Positions 14,532 to 25,992 of a stretch of DNA of 64,000 nt are shown piece after piece (within the stretch, counting starts at the first letter, position 1; each line of letters begins with the position of its first letter). Both the position numbers and the translations under genes were made by a program. The notes beneath the pieces are model-generated. The model was not told where the DNA came from. It worked only from the letters and a program-made list of their open reading frames with translations, and searched no databases. This stretch comes from Hyphomicrobiales bacterium (lineage in GTDB: Bacteria; Pseudomonadota; Alphaproteobacteria; Rhizobiales; Rhizobiaceae), in the NCBI GenBank assembly GCA_003577315.1, contig QEVK01000003.1, positions 1 through 64,000 on the forward strand, written 5' to 3'.

Positions 14532-15707
14532 TCAGCGCAGCCAGCCGATCAGGAGCTCCTCGACGGCGTCGAGCGCGCGCTGGTGGATCTTGCCCTGGCC
14601 GACGCTTTCGGCGGCGTAGAGCGGCGTTTCCTGGCTCATCATGTCGCCGATCCACACCTTGAGCGAGCCGATGGGCGTGCCCTCCTCCACCGGCGCCACC
14701 ACCGGCCCCTCATAGACGATGCGGGCGATCAGCCGGTCGCGGTTGGTGATTGGCACGAAGATGGCGACCGGCCCGGCGGCGCGCAGCGCCACGCCCGACT
14801 TCTCGCCGCCATAGGTCCTGGCCTCGCCGACCACCTCGCCGGCGGCGAAAAGCTCGACGCGGTCGAAGGCGCGCATGCCCCATTCGATCAGCCGGCGGGC
14901 TTCCTCGGCACGCTGGGCGTCGGTCTCCACGCCGCTCATGGCGACGAAGACGCGGCGGCCGTCGCGCGCGGCGGAGCCGACGATGGCGTAGCCCGACGCT
15001 TCCGTGTAGCCGGTCTTCAATCCGTCGGCGCCGATGTTCATGCGCAGGAGCGGGTTGCGGTTGCGCTGGAGAATCTTGTTCCAGGTGAACTCGGCCTGCG
15101 AATAATATTTGTAGAACTCGGGATATTCGCGCCAGATGTGGGTGGCGAGCCGCACCAGCTCGCGCGCGGTGACGACCTGGCCCTCTGCCGGCAGGCCGGT
15201 CGAGTTCCTGAACACCGACCTCGTCAGGCCGAGCTCCCGGGCGCGCTCGTTCATGAGCTGGGCGAAATTCTCCTCCGAGCCCGCCATGCCCTCGGCGATG
15301 ACGATGCAGCCGTCGTTGGCCGACTGGACGATGACGCCCTGGATCAGGTCCTCCAGGCGGATGGACGAGCCGAGCGCGGCGAACATGGTCGAGGTGCCGG
15401 ACGGCGCGCCGCCGGTGCGCCAGGCGTTTTCCGAGACGTAGAACTCCTCGTCGAGCGTCAGCCGGCCGGTGCGGATGGCGTTGAACACCACCTCCATGGT
15501 CATCAGCTTGGCGAGCGAGGCGGGCGGGAACGGTGCGTCCGGGTCCTTCGAGAACAGGACCGTGCCGGTCTCGGCATCGATCATGAAGGCCTGCCTGGCC
15601 TTGGTCTCGAACAGCGGCGCCTGCTGCTGCGCCTGCGCCGCGCCGATGGCGGCCACGAGCATGACGAGCGTGCGAAGCGCCCACCGCAGAGCCGAAACAA
15701 ACCCCAT
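14532..15707 (-). CDS. dacA: D-alanyl-D-alanine carboxypeptidase (PBP5/6 family)
   Basis: This periplasmic enzyme trims the terminal D-Ala from peptidoglycan pentapeptides. The product has 391 residues. A signal peptide covers about residues 1-26 (cleavage after AQA). Catalytic motifs are complete: SLAK at 64-67 (nucleophile Ser64, Lys67), SAN at 129-131 and KTG at 231-233. The C-terminal PBP5-type domain ends in an amphipathic stretch (LDAVEELLIGWLR) that probably anchors it to the membrane. It lies downstream of rlpA with a 99-base gap, and both act on peptidoglycan. Confidence 0.95.
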   Translation of the reverse strand: MGFVSALRWALRTLVMLVAAIGAAQAQQQAPLFETKARQAFMIDAETGTVLFSKDPDAPFPPASLAKLMTMEVVFNAIRTGRLTLDEEFYVSENAWRTGGAPSGTSTMFAALGSSIRLEDLIQGVIVQSANDGCIVIAEGMAGSEENFAQLMNERARELGLTRSVFRNSTGLPAEGQVVTARELVRLATHIWREYPEFYKYYSQAEFTWNKILQRNRNPLLRMNIGADGLKTGYTEASGYAIVGSAARDGRRVFVAMSGVETDAQRAEEARRLIEWGMRAFDRVELFAAGEVVGEARTYGGEKSGVALRAAGPVAIFVPITNRDRLIARIVYEGPVVAPVEEGTPIGSLKVWIGDMMSQETPLYAAESVGQGKIHQRALDAVEELLIGWLR

Positions 15708-15806
15708 GCTGCAAACCCCGGAAGAAGCCGTTGCCCTGCCGTCAGGTTAGCAGCGCCGCATCGGACGCTTCAACCCCGGCGCGGGGCCGGCAGGCGAGCC
15801 GCGCGG

Positions 15807-17045
15807 CTATTCGCGCACCGGCATGGCGTCGGCTGCGCCTGCGGCCCAGGCCGCCCGCAGCATGTCGTCCAGCGAATGCCGCCCGTCGGGATGGAGGCTG
15901 AGCGTGAAGCCGTCGCCGCGCCAGTCGGTCTCGATGGCGGCGCGTCCGGCCTGCCGCAGCGCCGCCGCCATCGCCTCGGCCGCGGGCTGGTCGGCATAGG
16001 TGCCGACGGCGATGTAGCCCTGCGCGGCGTCCGGCGTCCGGGCGCCGGCTGCGGCCGCATAGCGGCGGTTGAGCGCGGCGACCAGCTCGTCGGCTCCGTC
16101 GGCGCCGGCCAGGTCGGTGACCGCCTGGGCGGCGCGCTTCACGCGCTGGTCGGCGTAGGACAGCGAAAGCGAGGGCGCGGAGCCCCCAACCGCGCGATAG
16201 GCGAGGCCGATGCCCGGCCTCTCGGGCACGATCGGCCCGAACTCGGGCAGGATCAGGTCGAGGCCGGCGACCATGGTGGCGGCCGGCATGCGCGGCTGGA
16301 CGGGGAACGGCACCGCCGCCGCGCCGCCGGCCACGGGTTGCGTCGGCGTCGGCCCGTTCATGGCGATCATGACGCCGCTCGGCAGGCCGTCGTCGATGGG
16401 CGAAGGCGCGCGCCCGCCGCCCGCCGGGCGATAGGAGGCCATCAGGAACTGGTCGTCGCGGCCGTGCAGCGGCGCGCGGCCGATATACTCGACCTCCACC
16501 TTGGCGACGCCGCTGTGGGTGTAGTCGAGCAGCTCGGCCGCCCGGCGCGACAGGTCGATGATGCGCCCGTGGGCATAAGGGCCGCGGTCGTTGACGCGCA
16601 CGATGACGGAGGCGCCGTTCCTGGTGTTGGTGACGCGGGCGTAGCTCGGCAGCGGCATGGTCGGGTGCGCGGCCGTCAGGTGCGTCATGTCGTAGATTTC
16701 ACCGTTGGCGGTGAGCCGGCCGTGGAAGGCGTCGCCGTACCAGGAGGCGAGCCCGCTCTTGTGATAGCCGGGTTCCTCCCTGGGGTGATACCATTGGCCC
16801 TTGACCTTGTAGGGCTTGCCGATCTGGTCGCGGCCGCCGCCGCGCGGCAGGCGCGTGCGCTGGTTGGTAACGCGGGGGCTGGCCTTCACGCCGTATTCGC
16901 GCTCGGAGAAATATTCCTTGCTGCGCGACTTGCCGCTTGCGACCTTCGCGGGCGGCGTCGAGCACGCGGCGAGCGCCACGGCCGAAATCGACAGGATGAG
17001 GATGTTCGATCCGCGGCCGGTCAGCCAGGAAGGCGCAATGCTCAT
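15807..17045 (-). CDS. rlpA: septal ring lytic transglycosylase RlpA family lipoprotein
   Basis: This is a 412-residue outer-membrane lipoprotein of the RlpA family, lytic transglycosylases active on peptidoglycan lacking stem peptides. The start at 17045 (MSIAPSWLTG) gives a lipoprotein signal with lipobox ALAAC and acylated Cys28. The double-psi beta-barrel spans about residues 110-210 (GLASWYGDAFHGRLTANGE, VIVRVNDRGPYAHGRIIDLS). A SPOR-like peptidoglycan-binding domain covers the last 75 residues (GYIAVGTYADQPAAEAMA). The middle is low-complexity and proline/alanine-rich. A start at 17129 would place 28 unconserved residues before the signal. The product may have a role in cell division and daughter-cell separation. 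Confidence 0.93.
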   Translation of the reverse strand: MSIAPSWLTGRGSNILILSISAVALAACSTPPAKVASGKSRSKEYFSEREYGVKASPRVTNQRTRLPRGGGRDQIGKPYKVKGQWYHPREEPGYHKSGLASWYGDAFHGRLTANGEIYDMTHLTAAHPTMPLPSYARVTNTRNGASVIVRVNDRGPYAHGRIIDLSRRAAELLDYTHSGVAKVEVEYIGRAPLHGRDDQFLMASYRPAGGGRAPSPIDDGLPSGVMIAMNGPTPTQPVAGGAAAVPFPVQPRMPAATMVAGLDLILPEFGPIVPERPGIGLAYRAVGGSAPSLSLSYADQRVKRAAQAVTDLAGADGADELVAALNRRYAAAAGARTPDAAQGYIAVGTYADQPAAEAMAAALRQAGRAAIETDWRGDGFTLSLHPDGRHSLDDMLRAAWAAGAADAMPVRE

Positions 17046-17273
17046 GCGTCCCTTGTCCCCGTATGCCTGCCCGCGACGGCAGGCCACTCTCCATACACTG
17101 CCGGCCTCCTTGCGATGCCGGGCCGGCACGATCCCTAACTGCGCAGGAATTCGTTGTTACTGTCTTAACCGAATGCGGCAGGATGCGGGCGGCATTGTGG
17201 CGACGGCGGAACCGCCGCGTTTCGCGGAGCGCTTGAAACGGCCGGTCCGTTGGCGCATACACCTGACCGCTGC

Positions 17274-17363
17274 GGAAGAGTGGCCGAGCGGTTTAAGGCA
17301 CCGGTCTTGAAAACCGGCGTAGGCGCGAGCCTACCGTGGGTTCGAATCCCACCTCTTCCGCCA
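17274..17363 (+). tRNA. tRNA-Ser(TGA)
   Basis: This is a 90-base class II tRNA with an encoded CCA end. The acceptor stem GGAAGAG (17274-17280) pairs with CTCTTCC (17353-17359), followed by discriminator G and CCA. The anticodon stem CCGGT/ACCGG holds the loop CTTGAAA with anticodon TGA at 17308-17310. A long variable arm (GGCGCGAGCC) and the T-arm GTGGG-TTCGAAT-CCCAC are present. It closely resembles E. coli tRNA-Ser(UGA). It stands alone between rlpA and the EndoQ-helicase gene. Confidence 0.97.
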
Positions 17364-17436
17364 TCCTCGGCAGGCGCTGCAATCGGTGCGGCGATAATCC
17401 TTCATGTCCCATCCGCACGGTGAAAGGCGTTGCATC

Positions 17437-20400
17437 ATGACCTTCCGCGCCGATCTGCACGTCCACTCGAAATATTCCCGGGCCACGAGCCGGGACCTCG
17501 ACCTCGAGCACCTGTTCTGGTGGGCGGCGCGCAAGGGCATCGGCGTGGTCGGCACCGGCGATTGCGTGCATCCGGCCTGGCTCGCCGAGATCAAGGACAA
17601 GCTGGTGGCGCAGGGCAACGGGCTCTTCCGCCTCAGGCCCGACATCGAGACGGCGCTTCTGGACACGCTTCCGCCGGCCTGCCGGCGGCCGGTTTCGTTC
17701 ATGCTGTCCACCGAGATATCGACCATCTACAAGAAGGGCGACAAGACCCGGAAGATCCACCACCTGATCTATGCCGCCGACCTCGGCGCGGCCGACCGGC
17801 TGGCGGCCAGCCTCGGGCGCATCGGCAACATCGCCTCGGACGGCCGCCCGATCCTCGGGCTGGACTCGCGCGATCTCCTGGAGGTCGCGCTGGAATCCGG
17901 GCCGGACTCCTATCTCGTCCCCGCCCATATCTGGACGCCGTGGTTCGCGGCGCTCGGCTCGCAGTCGGGCTTCGATTCCATCGAGGAATGCTATGGCGAT
18001 CTTTCCGGGCACATCTTCGCGGTGGAGACGGGGCTGTCGTCCGATCCGGCCATGAACTGGCGCATCTCCTCGCTCGACCGCTTCCGCCTCACCTCCAACT
18101 CGGACGCCCATTCGCCCGGCAAGCTCGGCCGCGAGGCGACGCGCTTCTCCTGCGAGCCGGACTATTTTGCCATTCGCCGGGCGCTGGAGACCGGCGACGG
18201 CTATGTCGGCACGGTCGAGTTCTTCCCCGAGGAGGGCAAGTATCACATGGACGGCCACCGCGCCTGCGGCGTGCGGCTCGACCCGACGGAGACGCTTGCG
18301 CTCAACGGCCGCTGCCCGGTCTGCGGCAAGCCGGTCACGGTCGGCGTGGCGCATCGCGTCGAGGCGCTCGCCGACCGCAGCGAGGCCGATGCCGTGCCGC
18401 CGGCAACGGCCGGGACGGTGACGAGCCTGGTGCCCCTGCCCGAAATCCTCTCGGAGATCGTCGGCAGCGGCGTCGGCTCGAAAGCCGTCTCCTCCACCTA
18501 CGACCGTGCCCTCGCCGCGCTCGGACCGGAGCTTGCCGTCCTGGAGGAGATGCCGGCGGAGGACGTCGCAAAGGTCGATCCGCTGCTCGGCGAGGCGGTG
18601 GCGCGGCTCAGATCCGGCGCGGTCATCCGGCAGGCCGGCTATGACGGCGAATATGGCGTCATCCGGCTGTTCGAGGACGGCGAGGTCGACCGCCTCGCCG
18701 GAAGCCGGATGCTGTTCGACGCGCCGCTCCTCCGTCGCGCGCGTCCGGCGAAGCCCAGGGCGACGCAGGACGCGCCGGCCGCAGCGGCGTCGCCAGAGCC
18801 GGCTGCGCCGCAGCCCTCGGGCCGCAGCGGCGTTCTCGCGGGGCTCGACGCCGATCAGGCGCGCGCCGCCGAGGCGACCGACGGACCGCTGGTCGTGATC
18901 GCCGGACCCGGCTCGGGCAAGACGCGCATGCTGACCCATCGCATCGCCCATCTGGTGCGCGAGCGCGGCGTGCCGGCCGCGGCGTGCCTTGCCGTCACCT
19001 TCACGCGCAAGGCGACGGAGGAATTGCGGGCGCGGCTGGCGGGGCTTCTGGGCCACGAGGCCCGCGCGGTGGCGGTGCACAGCTTCCATTCGCTGGGCCT
19101 TGCGATCCTGCGCGCGCATGCCGGCCGCGCGGGCCTGGCAGCGGATTTCCGGATTGCCGGGGAGACGGAGCGAAAGGCCGCCCTGGCCGGGGCGCTGGGC
19201 GTCAGCGCCGCACGCGCCGCCCGTCTCCTCAAGGCCGTGTCGGTGCTCAAGCGAACGGGGGCGGAGGGCTCGGACGAGGAGGCCGGGGCGCGCGCCGTCC
19301 TCGACCGGATCGGCCGCGCGCAGGGCTGGGTCGATTTCGACGACCTCGTCGTTCTGTCGGCCGACCTTCTCGAACGACATGCCAAGATCGCGGCCGAGTG
19401 GCGGGCGCGCTTCCCGTACATCGTCGCCGACGAGTTCCAGGATGTGGACGAGCAGCAATATCGCCTGCTGCGGCTGATCGCGGGCGCGAAGGGCAATCTC
19501 TGCGTCATCGGCGATCCCGATCAGGCGATCTACGGCTTTCGCGGCGCCGATGCCGCCTGCTTCGCGCGCTTCCGGCAGGATTTTCCCGCCGCCCGCACGC
19601 TGCGGCTCACGCGCAACTACCGCTCGACCGGGACCATCGTGCAGGCGGCGTCGGGTTTCATCGGCGCGCCGGCGAACGGCGTGACGCGGCCGATGCGCGA
19701 GCCGATCGTGCTCCATGTGGCCGCGAACGAGGCGGCGGAGGCGGAGTTCGTCGCCGCGACCATCGAGAACCTGCTTGGCGGGCACGACATGCTGGCGGCC
19801 AACCGCAACCGTGGCGCCATCCCCGCCGGCAAGCCCCTTGGCTTCGCCGACTGCGCGGTGCTCTATCGGACCGATGCGCAGGCGGCAGCCTTGCGGGCCG
19901 CCTTCGGCCGCGCCGGCATTCCGTTCATGAAAAGCTCCCCCGCTCCCGTCGCCGGGCATTCCGGCGTGACCGCGATCCTCGACACGCTGGCGGCCGGCGA
20001 ACGGGCCGGATCCGATCTGGCGGCGCGCATCGCGGAAGCGGCGGAAACCGCTCGCCGGACGGGCAAGGCCGACGCGGCGGCGCTTGCCGAGGCAAGGGGC
20101 TGGCTTGACGCGCTCGCCGCCTCGGAGCCGGTGGCGGGCGATCCGGCCCGGCTTGCCGAAGCGGTGGCGCTGTCCACCGAGGCCGATTTCCGCGACGCGC
20201 GCGCCGACCGGGTCTCGCTGATGACCATGCACGCGGCCAAGGGCCTCGAATTTGCGGTCGTGTTCGTCGTTGGCATGGAGGCGGGGCTGGTGCCGTTTTC
20301 CTGGGGCGCCTCGACGCCGGAGGACGCGGCGGCGCAGGGCGAGGAGCGGCGGTTGTTCTACGTCGCCATGACCCGCGCCAGGGACAGGCTGTTCCTGACC

Positions 20401-20544
20401 CGTGCGGCCGAGCGGTTCTGGCGCGGGGCGGCGCGTGCGCTGCCGCCGTCACCCTTCCTGCGGGAGATTGCCGCGGACCTGACGGTCAGCGGTGCCGCAA
20501 CCGGGCGAAAACGCGGGCATGCGCGGCAGCTCAACCTGTTCTGA
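17437..20544 (+). CDS. EndoQ-like PHP nuclease fused to UvrD/Rep-type helicase
   Basis: The 1035-residue product joins two repair modules. Residues 1-400 match the PHP-fold EndoQ family (TIGR00375 type), which in archaea and Bacillus nicks DNA at uracil, hypoxanthine and abasic sites. Metal ligands are H8 and H10 (DLHVHSKYS), D42 (GTGDC), E93, H108/H109, H164 (PAHIWTPW), D223 and H225 (SNSDAHSP). C277 and the pair C293/C296 (CPVC) fit its zinc element. After an Ala/Pro-rich linker (about 435-465) comes a complete SF1A helicase: GPGSGKT at 490-496, TFTRKATEEL, DEFQD at 665-669, GDPDQAIYGFRG, RNYRST, MTMHAAKGLEF and VAMTRARDR. The start at 17437 follows GAAAGG; the ATG at 17404 would add 11 residues. 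Lesion-directed unwinding or excision is inferred. Confidence 0.9.
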   Translation: MTFRADLHVHSKYSRATSRDLDLEHLFWWAARKGIGVVGTGDCVHPAWLAEIKDKLVAQGNGLFRLRPDIETALLDTLPPACRRPVSFMLSTEISTIYKKGDKTRKIHHLIYAADLGAADRLAASLGRIGNIASDGRPILGLDSRDLLEVALESGPDSYLVPAHIWTPWFAALGSQSGFDSIEECYGDLSGHIFAVETGLSSDPAMNWRISSLDRFRLTSNSDAHSPGKLGREATRFSCEPDYFAIRRALETGDGYVGTVEFFPEEGKYHMDGHRACGVRLDPTETLALNGRCPVCGKPVTVGVAHRVEALADRSEADAVPPATAGTVTSLVPLPEILSEIVGSGVGSKAVSSTYDRALAALGPELAVLEEMPAEDVAKVDPLLGEAVARLRSGAVIRQAGYDGEYGVIRLFEDGEVDRLAGSRMLFDAPLLRRARPAKPRATQDAPAAAASPEPAAPQPSGRSGVLAGLDADQARAAEATDGPLVVIAGPGSGKTRMLTHRIAHLVRERGVPAAACLAVTFTRKATEELRARLAGLLGHEARAVAVHSFHSLGLAILRAHAGRAGLAADFRIAGETERKAALAGALGVSAARAARLLKAVSVLKRTGAEGSDEEAGARAVLDRIGRAQGWVDFDDLVVLSADLLERHAKIAAEWRARFPYIVADEFQDVDEQQYRLLRLIAGAKGNLCVIGDPDQAIYGFRGADAACFARFRQDFPAARTLRLTRNYRSTGTIVQAASGFIGAPANGVTRPMREPIVLHVAANEAAEAEFVAATIENLLGGHDMLAANRNRGAIPAGKPLGFADCAVLYRTDAQAAALRAAFGRAGIPFMKSSPAPVAGHSGVTAILDTLAAGERAGSDLAARIAEAAETARRTGKADAAALAEARGWLDALAASEPVAGDPARLAEAVALSTEADFRDARADRVSLMTMHAAKGLEFAVVFVVGMEAGLVPFSWGASTPEDAAAQGEERRLFYVAMTRARDRLFLTRAAERFWRGAARALPPSPFLREIAADLTVSGAATGRKRGHARQLNLF

Positions 20545-20779
20545 GGCCCCCTCTCCCGGGTCCGGCGGTCGCTGCCCGAAAGCGCGTGCGCTGGCCGCCG
20601 TCTTCCCGCCCGCGGCAGGCTCGCCTCGTCCATCGCGTCGGGGGGCGTCACCTTGCGGGGCCACCCGACGGGGCGGCCGGAGCGTCGGGCGCCCGGACAA
20701 ATCCGGGCTGCCGCCTCATCCGCCTGTCCTGGCCGTTTCTCCTTGGCCGCATCCATGCGATGCCGGAAGATCCCGTCCG

Positions 20780-20802
20780 GCCCGCCCGCACGGGCGACGG
20801 GC
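20780..20802 (-). terminator. possible ssb terminator hairpin
   Basis: GCCCG (20780-20784) pairs with CGGGC (20798-20802), and inside it CCCG pairs with CGGG across a 2-base loop with a 3-base bulge. It lies 15 bases past the ssb stop on the - strand. There is no clear U tract. Confidence 0.35.
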
Positions 20803-20816
20803 TGCGCCCGGCCCTG

Positions 20817-21329
20817 TCAGAACGGGATCTCGTCGTCGAGGTCGCGGGAATAACCGCCGCCGCCACCGCCGCGGCCGCGTTCCTCGGCCGGGCCGGACTG
20901 GCCGAAATCCGAGCCGCGTCCGCCGCCCTGATAGCCGCCGCCGCGCTCGTAGCCGACCTGGCCGCCGCCGCCCTCGCCGCGCGCGTCGAGCATCTGCAAC
21001 TCGCCGCGGAACTTCTGCAGCACCACCTCTGTGGTGTAGCGGTCGTTGCCGGTCTGGTCCTGCCACTTGCGCGTCTGCAACTGGCCCTCGACATAGACCT
21101 TCATGCCCTTCTTCAGGTACTGCTCGGCCACCTTGGCGAGGTTGTCGTTGAAAATGACGACATTGTGCCATTCGGTCTTCTCGCGGCGCTCGCCGCTCAT
21201 CTTGTCGCGCCAGGTTTCCGAAGTGGCGATGCGCAGGTTGACGACCGGATCGCCGGAGTTGAGCCGGCGGATCTCCGGGTCCGCACCCAGATTGCCGACC
21301 AGAATGACCTTGTTGACGCTGCCTGCCAT
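20817..21329 (-). CDS. ssb: single-stranded DNA-binding protein
   Basis: This 170-residue protein binds and protects single-stranded DNA and recruits repair and replication partners. The OB fold covers about residues 1-112 ([19 protein letters not shown], then LRIATSETW and KTEWHNVV). A flexible Gly/Arg-rich linker follows, ending in the conserved acidic tip DLDDEIPF that docks partner proteins. The start at 21329 (MAGSVNK) lies behind GGGAG; an upstream in-frame ATG at 21344 would add five unconserved residues. A perfect SOS box lies 114 bases upstream, so DNA-damage induction is likely. It is divergent from uvrA. Confidence 0.97.
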   Translation of the reverse strand: MAGSVNKVILVGNLGADPEIRRLNSGDPVVNLRIATSETWRDKMSGERREKTEWHNVVIFNDNLAKVAEQYLKKGMKVYVEGQLQTRKWQDQTGNDRYTTEVVLQKFRGELQMLDARGEGGGGQVGYERGGGYQGGGRGSDFGQSGPAEERGRGGGGGGYSRDLDDEIPF

Positions 21330-21442
21330 CACGCTCTCCCGCACTCGTCCTGAACCTGAAGTCGCGGCACACTATCCGAACGGCGCCGCCGATGCGCCCC
21401 TGCCGCCGCCTGCCGGGGCGTCGTCCACAGCTTTGGACTATT

Positions 21443-21457
21443 GTTCCTCATTTGTTC
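21443..21457. promoter_or_regulatory. LexA (SOS) box, ssb side
   Basis: The sequence GTTC-CTCATTT-GTTC is a perfect match to the alphaproteobacterial LexA operator GTTC-N7-GTTC. It lies 114 bases upstream of the ssb start, within promoter distance. Confidence 0.85.
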
Positions 21458-21619
21458 CATACACCAAGGAGGCGCCCGTGGCAATCCATTCCGGGCAGCC
21501 GGTCATGGCGACATTGCGCCCGCGCGGCAATCCAGACCTCGCTCCCGGGATCGCCGCGCAGCATCGTTCGCTCTCCGCGCTGCCGACGAGTTCGCTCGCG
21601 CCACGTGCGGCCGACAATG

Positions 21620-21745
21620 AAAAGCCCCGCCGCTCGCTGGGAGCGGACGGGGCCTGACTGGAGCTTCAAGCTCTTGTTGCCGGAACCACATAACCGGCTG
21701 TCATTCGGATGCGTCTCGGGACGACGCCCGATGATCCGACCGATA
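21620..21745 (-). ncRNA. candidate structured small RNA with intrinsic terminator
   Basis: Reading the - strand from about 21745, a -10-like TACAAT (21751-21756) is followed by three small stems: CGGG/CCCG (21717-21730), CCGG/CCGG (21680-21697) and GAGCT-TGA-AGCTC (21661-21673). A long GC hairpin (21624-21653, GCCCCG and CCGCTC pairs with one bulge) then runs directly into TTTTC. This is the classic end of an independent transcript, and no protein gene on this strand accounts for it. The -35 element is weak and no known RNA family was recognised. Confidence 0.45.
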
Positions 21746-22103
21746 ATCAGATTGTAGGGTGATGCGGCGAAGGAACATCGACCATCGCGCCCGTCAGGCA
21801 CGCGATGCCATATCGACGGTCTTCTATCGCCGTGGCTCCACGCCGTGGTGGAGCCTGCCAAGCTGGTCCGGTGGGGTCATGCCTCCCTCCCTTCCTGGTT
21901 TCTCCGTCGCAGATGCGCTCAAGCGCCGACGTGTTTCCGACGCCGCACCGGCATCAAGGACGACCGCCGTGGCGAGCTTCATCTGACACCTGAAGTCTAG
22001 CCGCACAGGCCGTCGCGTCAACCGCCGGGCCGGCCGCTGCAACAATTCGTGATCGTGCGCCCGCCGTCACGCTCTGCCCGCCCGGCTGGCATGTGGAAAT
22101 TTT

Positions 22104-22118
22104 GTTCGCTTTCCGTTC
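22104..22118. promoter_or_regulatory. LexA (SOS) box, uvrA side
   Basis: The sequence GTTC-GCTTTCC-GTTC is a perfect GTTC-N7-GTTC operator 152 bases upstream of the chosen uvrA start (116 if the upstream ATG is used). Confidence 0.85.
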
Positions 22119-22270
22119 TTTTCGCTTGCCCTGCCGGCCGGAAAGCGCGAAAAGCCTTGGTCGGGTCTGCCGCCTTGCATCTCGACGCGAGGCGATGGCG
22201 GTCCCATATGCGGCTTTTTCCGGCATCGCGCAGCATGTCGGTCTTCCTGATCCAGGACGGCGAGCAGGTC

Positions 22271-25192
<2,922 letters not shown>

Positions 25193-25281
25193 CCAGCGGC
25201 GAAGCGTCGGTGTGCGCCGCGCCGGCGGACGGCGGCGGCGCGGCCGCCCGCCCTTGCCGGGCAGAAGGAGGAGGTCGCGAC

Positions 25282-25911
25282 ATGATCCTGATCGGCCAGT
25301 ACGATTCGTCCTATGTGCGCCGCGTCGGCATCGCGCTCAGGCTCTACGACATGCCGTTCGAGCACCGGCCGTGGTCGGTGTTCGGCGATGCCGAGAGGAT
25401 CGCGGCGCTCAACCCGCTGACGCGGGTGCCGACGCTGGTGCTCGACGACGGCGAGGTGCTGGTCGACAGCGTCACCATCCTCGACCATCTCGACGAGCTC
25501 GTCGGCCCCGAGCGGGCGATGCACCCGCGCGCCGGCGCGCCGCGCCGCCAGTCGCTCAGGGTGGCCATGCTTGCGAGCGGCATCGCCGACAAGACGGTGA
25601 GCCTGTTCTACGAGCGCCGGCTGCACGAGGCCGCCTCCGCGATCTGGGAGGAACGGTGCCTGCGCCAGATCCGCGGCACGCTTTCAGCGCTCGAGGCCGA
25701 TGCCGCCGGCCGCGCCGGCCCCTACTGGTTCGGCGAGCGGATCGGCCATGCCGACATCGCGGTCGCGGCCTCGCTGCGCCACATGCGCGATTCGCATCCC
25801 GATCTCGCCGCGGAGATGGACAACTATCCGGCGCTCGCCGCCCGCTGCGAGCGGCTGGAGGCGCTGCCGGTGTTCCGGGAGATTTCGCAACCCTTCGTCG
25901 CGCCGGCATGA
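25282..25911 (+). CDS. glutathione S-transferase family protein
   Basis: This 209-residue cytosolic protein has the GST layout. The N-terminal thioredoxin-like domain (MILIGQYDSSYVRRVGIALR) has Ser/Tyr candidates for activating glutathione near residues 9-11 and the conserved cis-Pro stretch LTRVPTLVLDDG, followed by VDSVTILDHLD. An all-helical C-terminal domain (GERIGHADIAVAASLRH) follows. The substrate cannot be inferred. A strong ribosome binding site (AAGGAGGAGGT) precedes the ATG at 25282. It is separated from uvrA by 89 bases and may be transcribed together with it. Confidence 0.9.
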   Translation: MILIGQYDSSYVRRVGIALRLYDMPFEHRPWSVFGDAERIAALNPLTRVPTLVLDDGEVLVDSVTILDHLDELVGPERAMHPRAGAPRRQSLRVAMLASGIADKTVSLFYERRLHEAASAIWEERCLRQIRGTLSALEADAAGRAGPYWFGERIGHADIAVAASLRHMRDSHPDLAAEMDNYPALAARCERLEALPVFREISQPFVAPA

Positions 25912-25992
25912 AGCGGCCGGCATGAAACGGATTGCGCCCGGGCGCATCGCGCGGTCGATATGCGCCGGCGCCGGAAAAGGCAGGAGGTTGCA

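Larger units (their letters stand above)
21330..22270. other. ssb-uvrA divergent intergenic region
   Basis: These 941 bases hold two perfect SOS boxes (21443-21457 and 22104-22118), one near each divergent gene, and a candidate - strand small RNA with an intrinsic terminator (21620-21745). A separate strong hairpin GGCTCCAC/GTGGAGCC lies at 21834-21855. A short + frame at 21478-21657 starts with GTG behind AAGGAGG. The remainder (21860-22100) shows no gene I can support. Confidence 0.6.

Noticed and set aside
17293..20232. A 979-residue - strand open frame opposite the EndoQ-helicase gene
   Set aside because: It is an antisense shadow that also runs across the tRNA-Ser gene; its Arg/Gly/Ala-rich composition matches no protein family.
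21448..21861. A 137-residue - strand frame between ssb and uvrA
   Set aside because: It crosses the candidate small-RNA terminator and a SOS box and shows no protein-like pattern.
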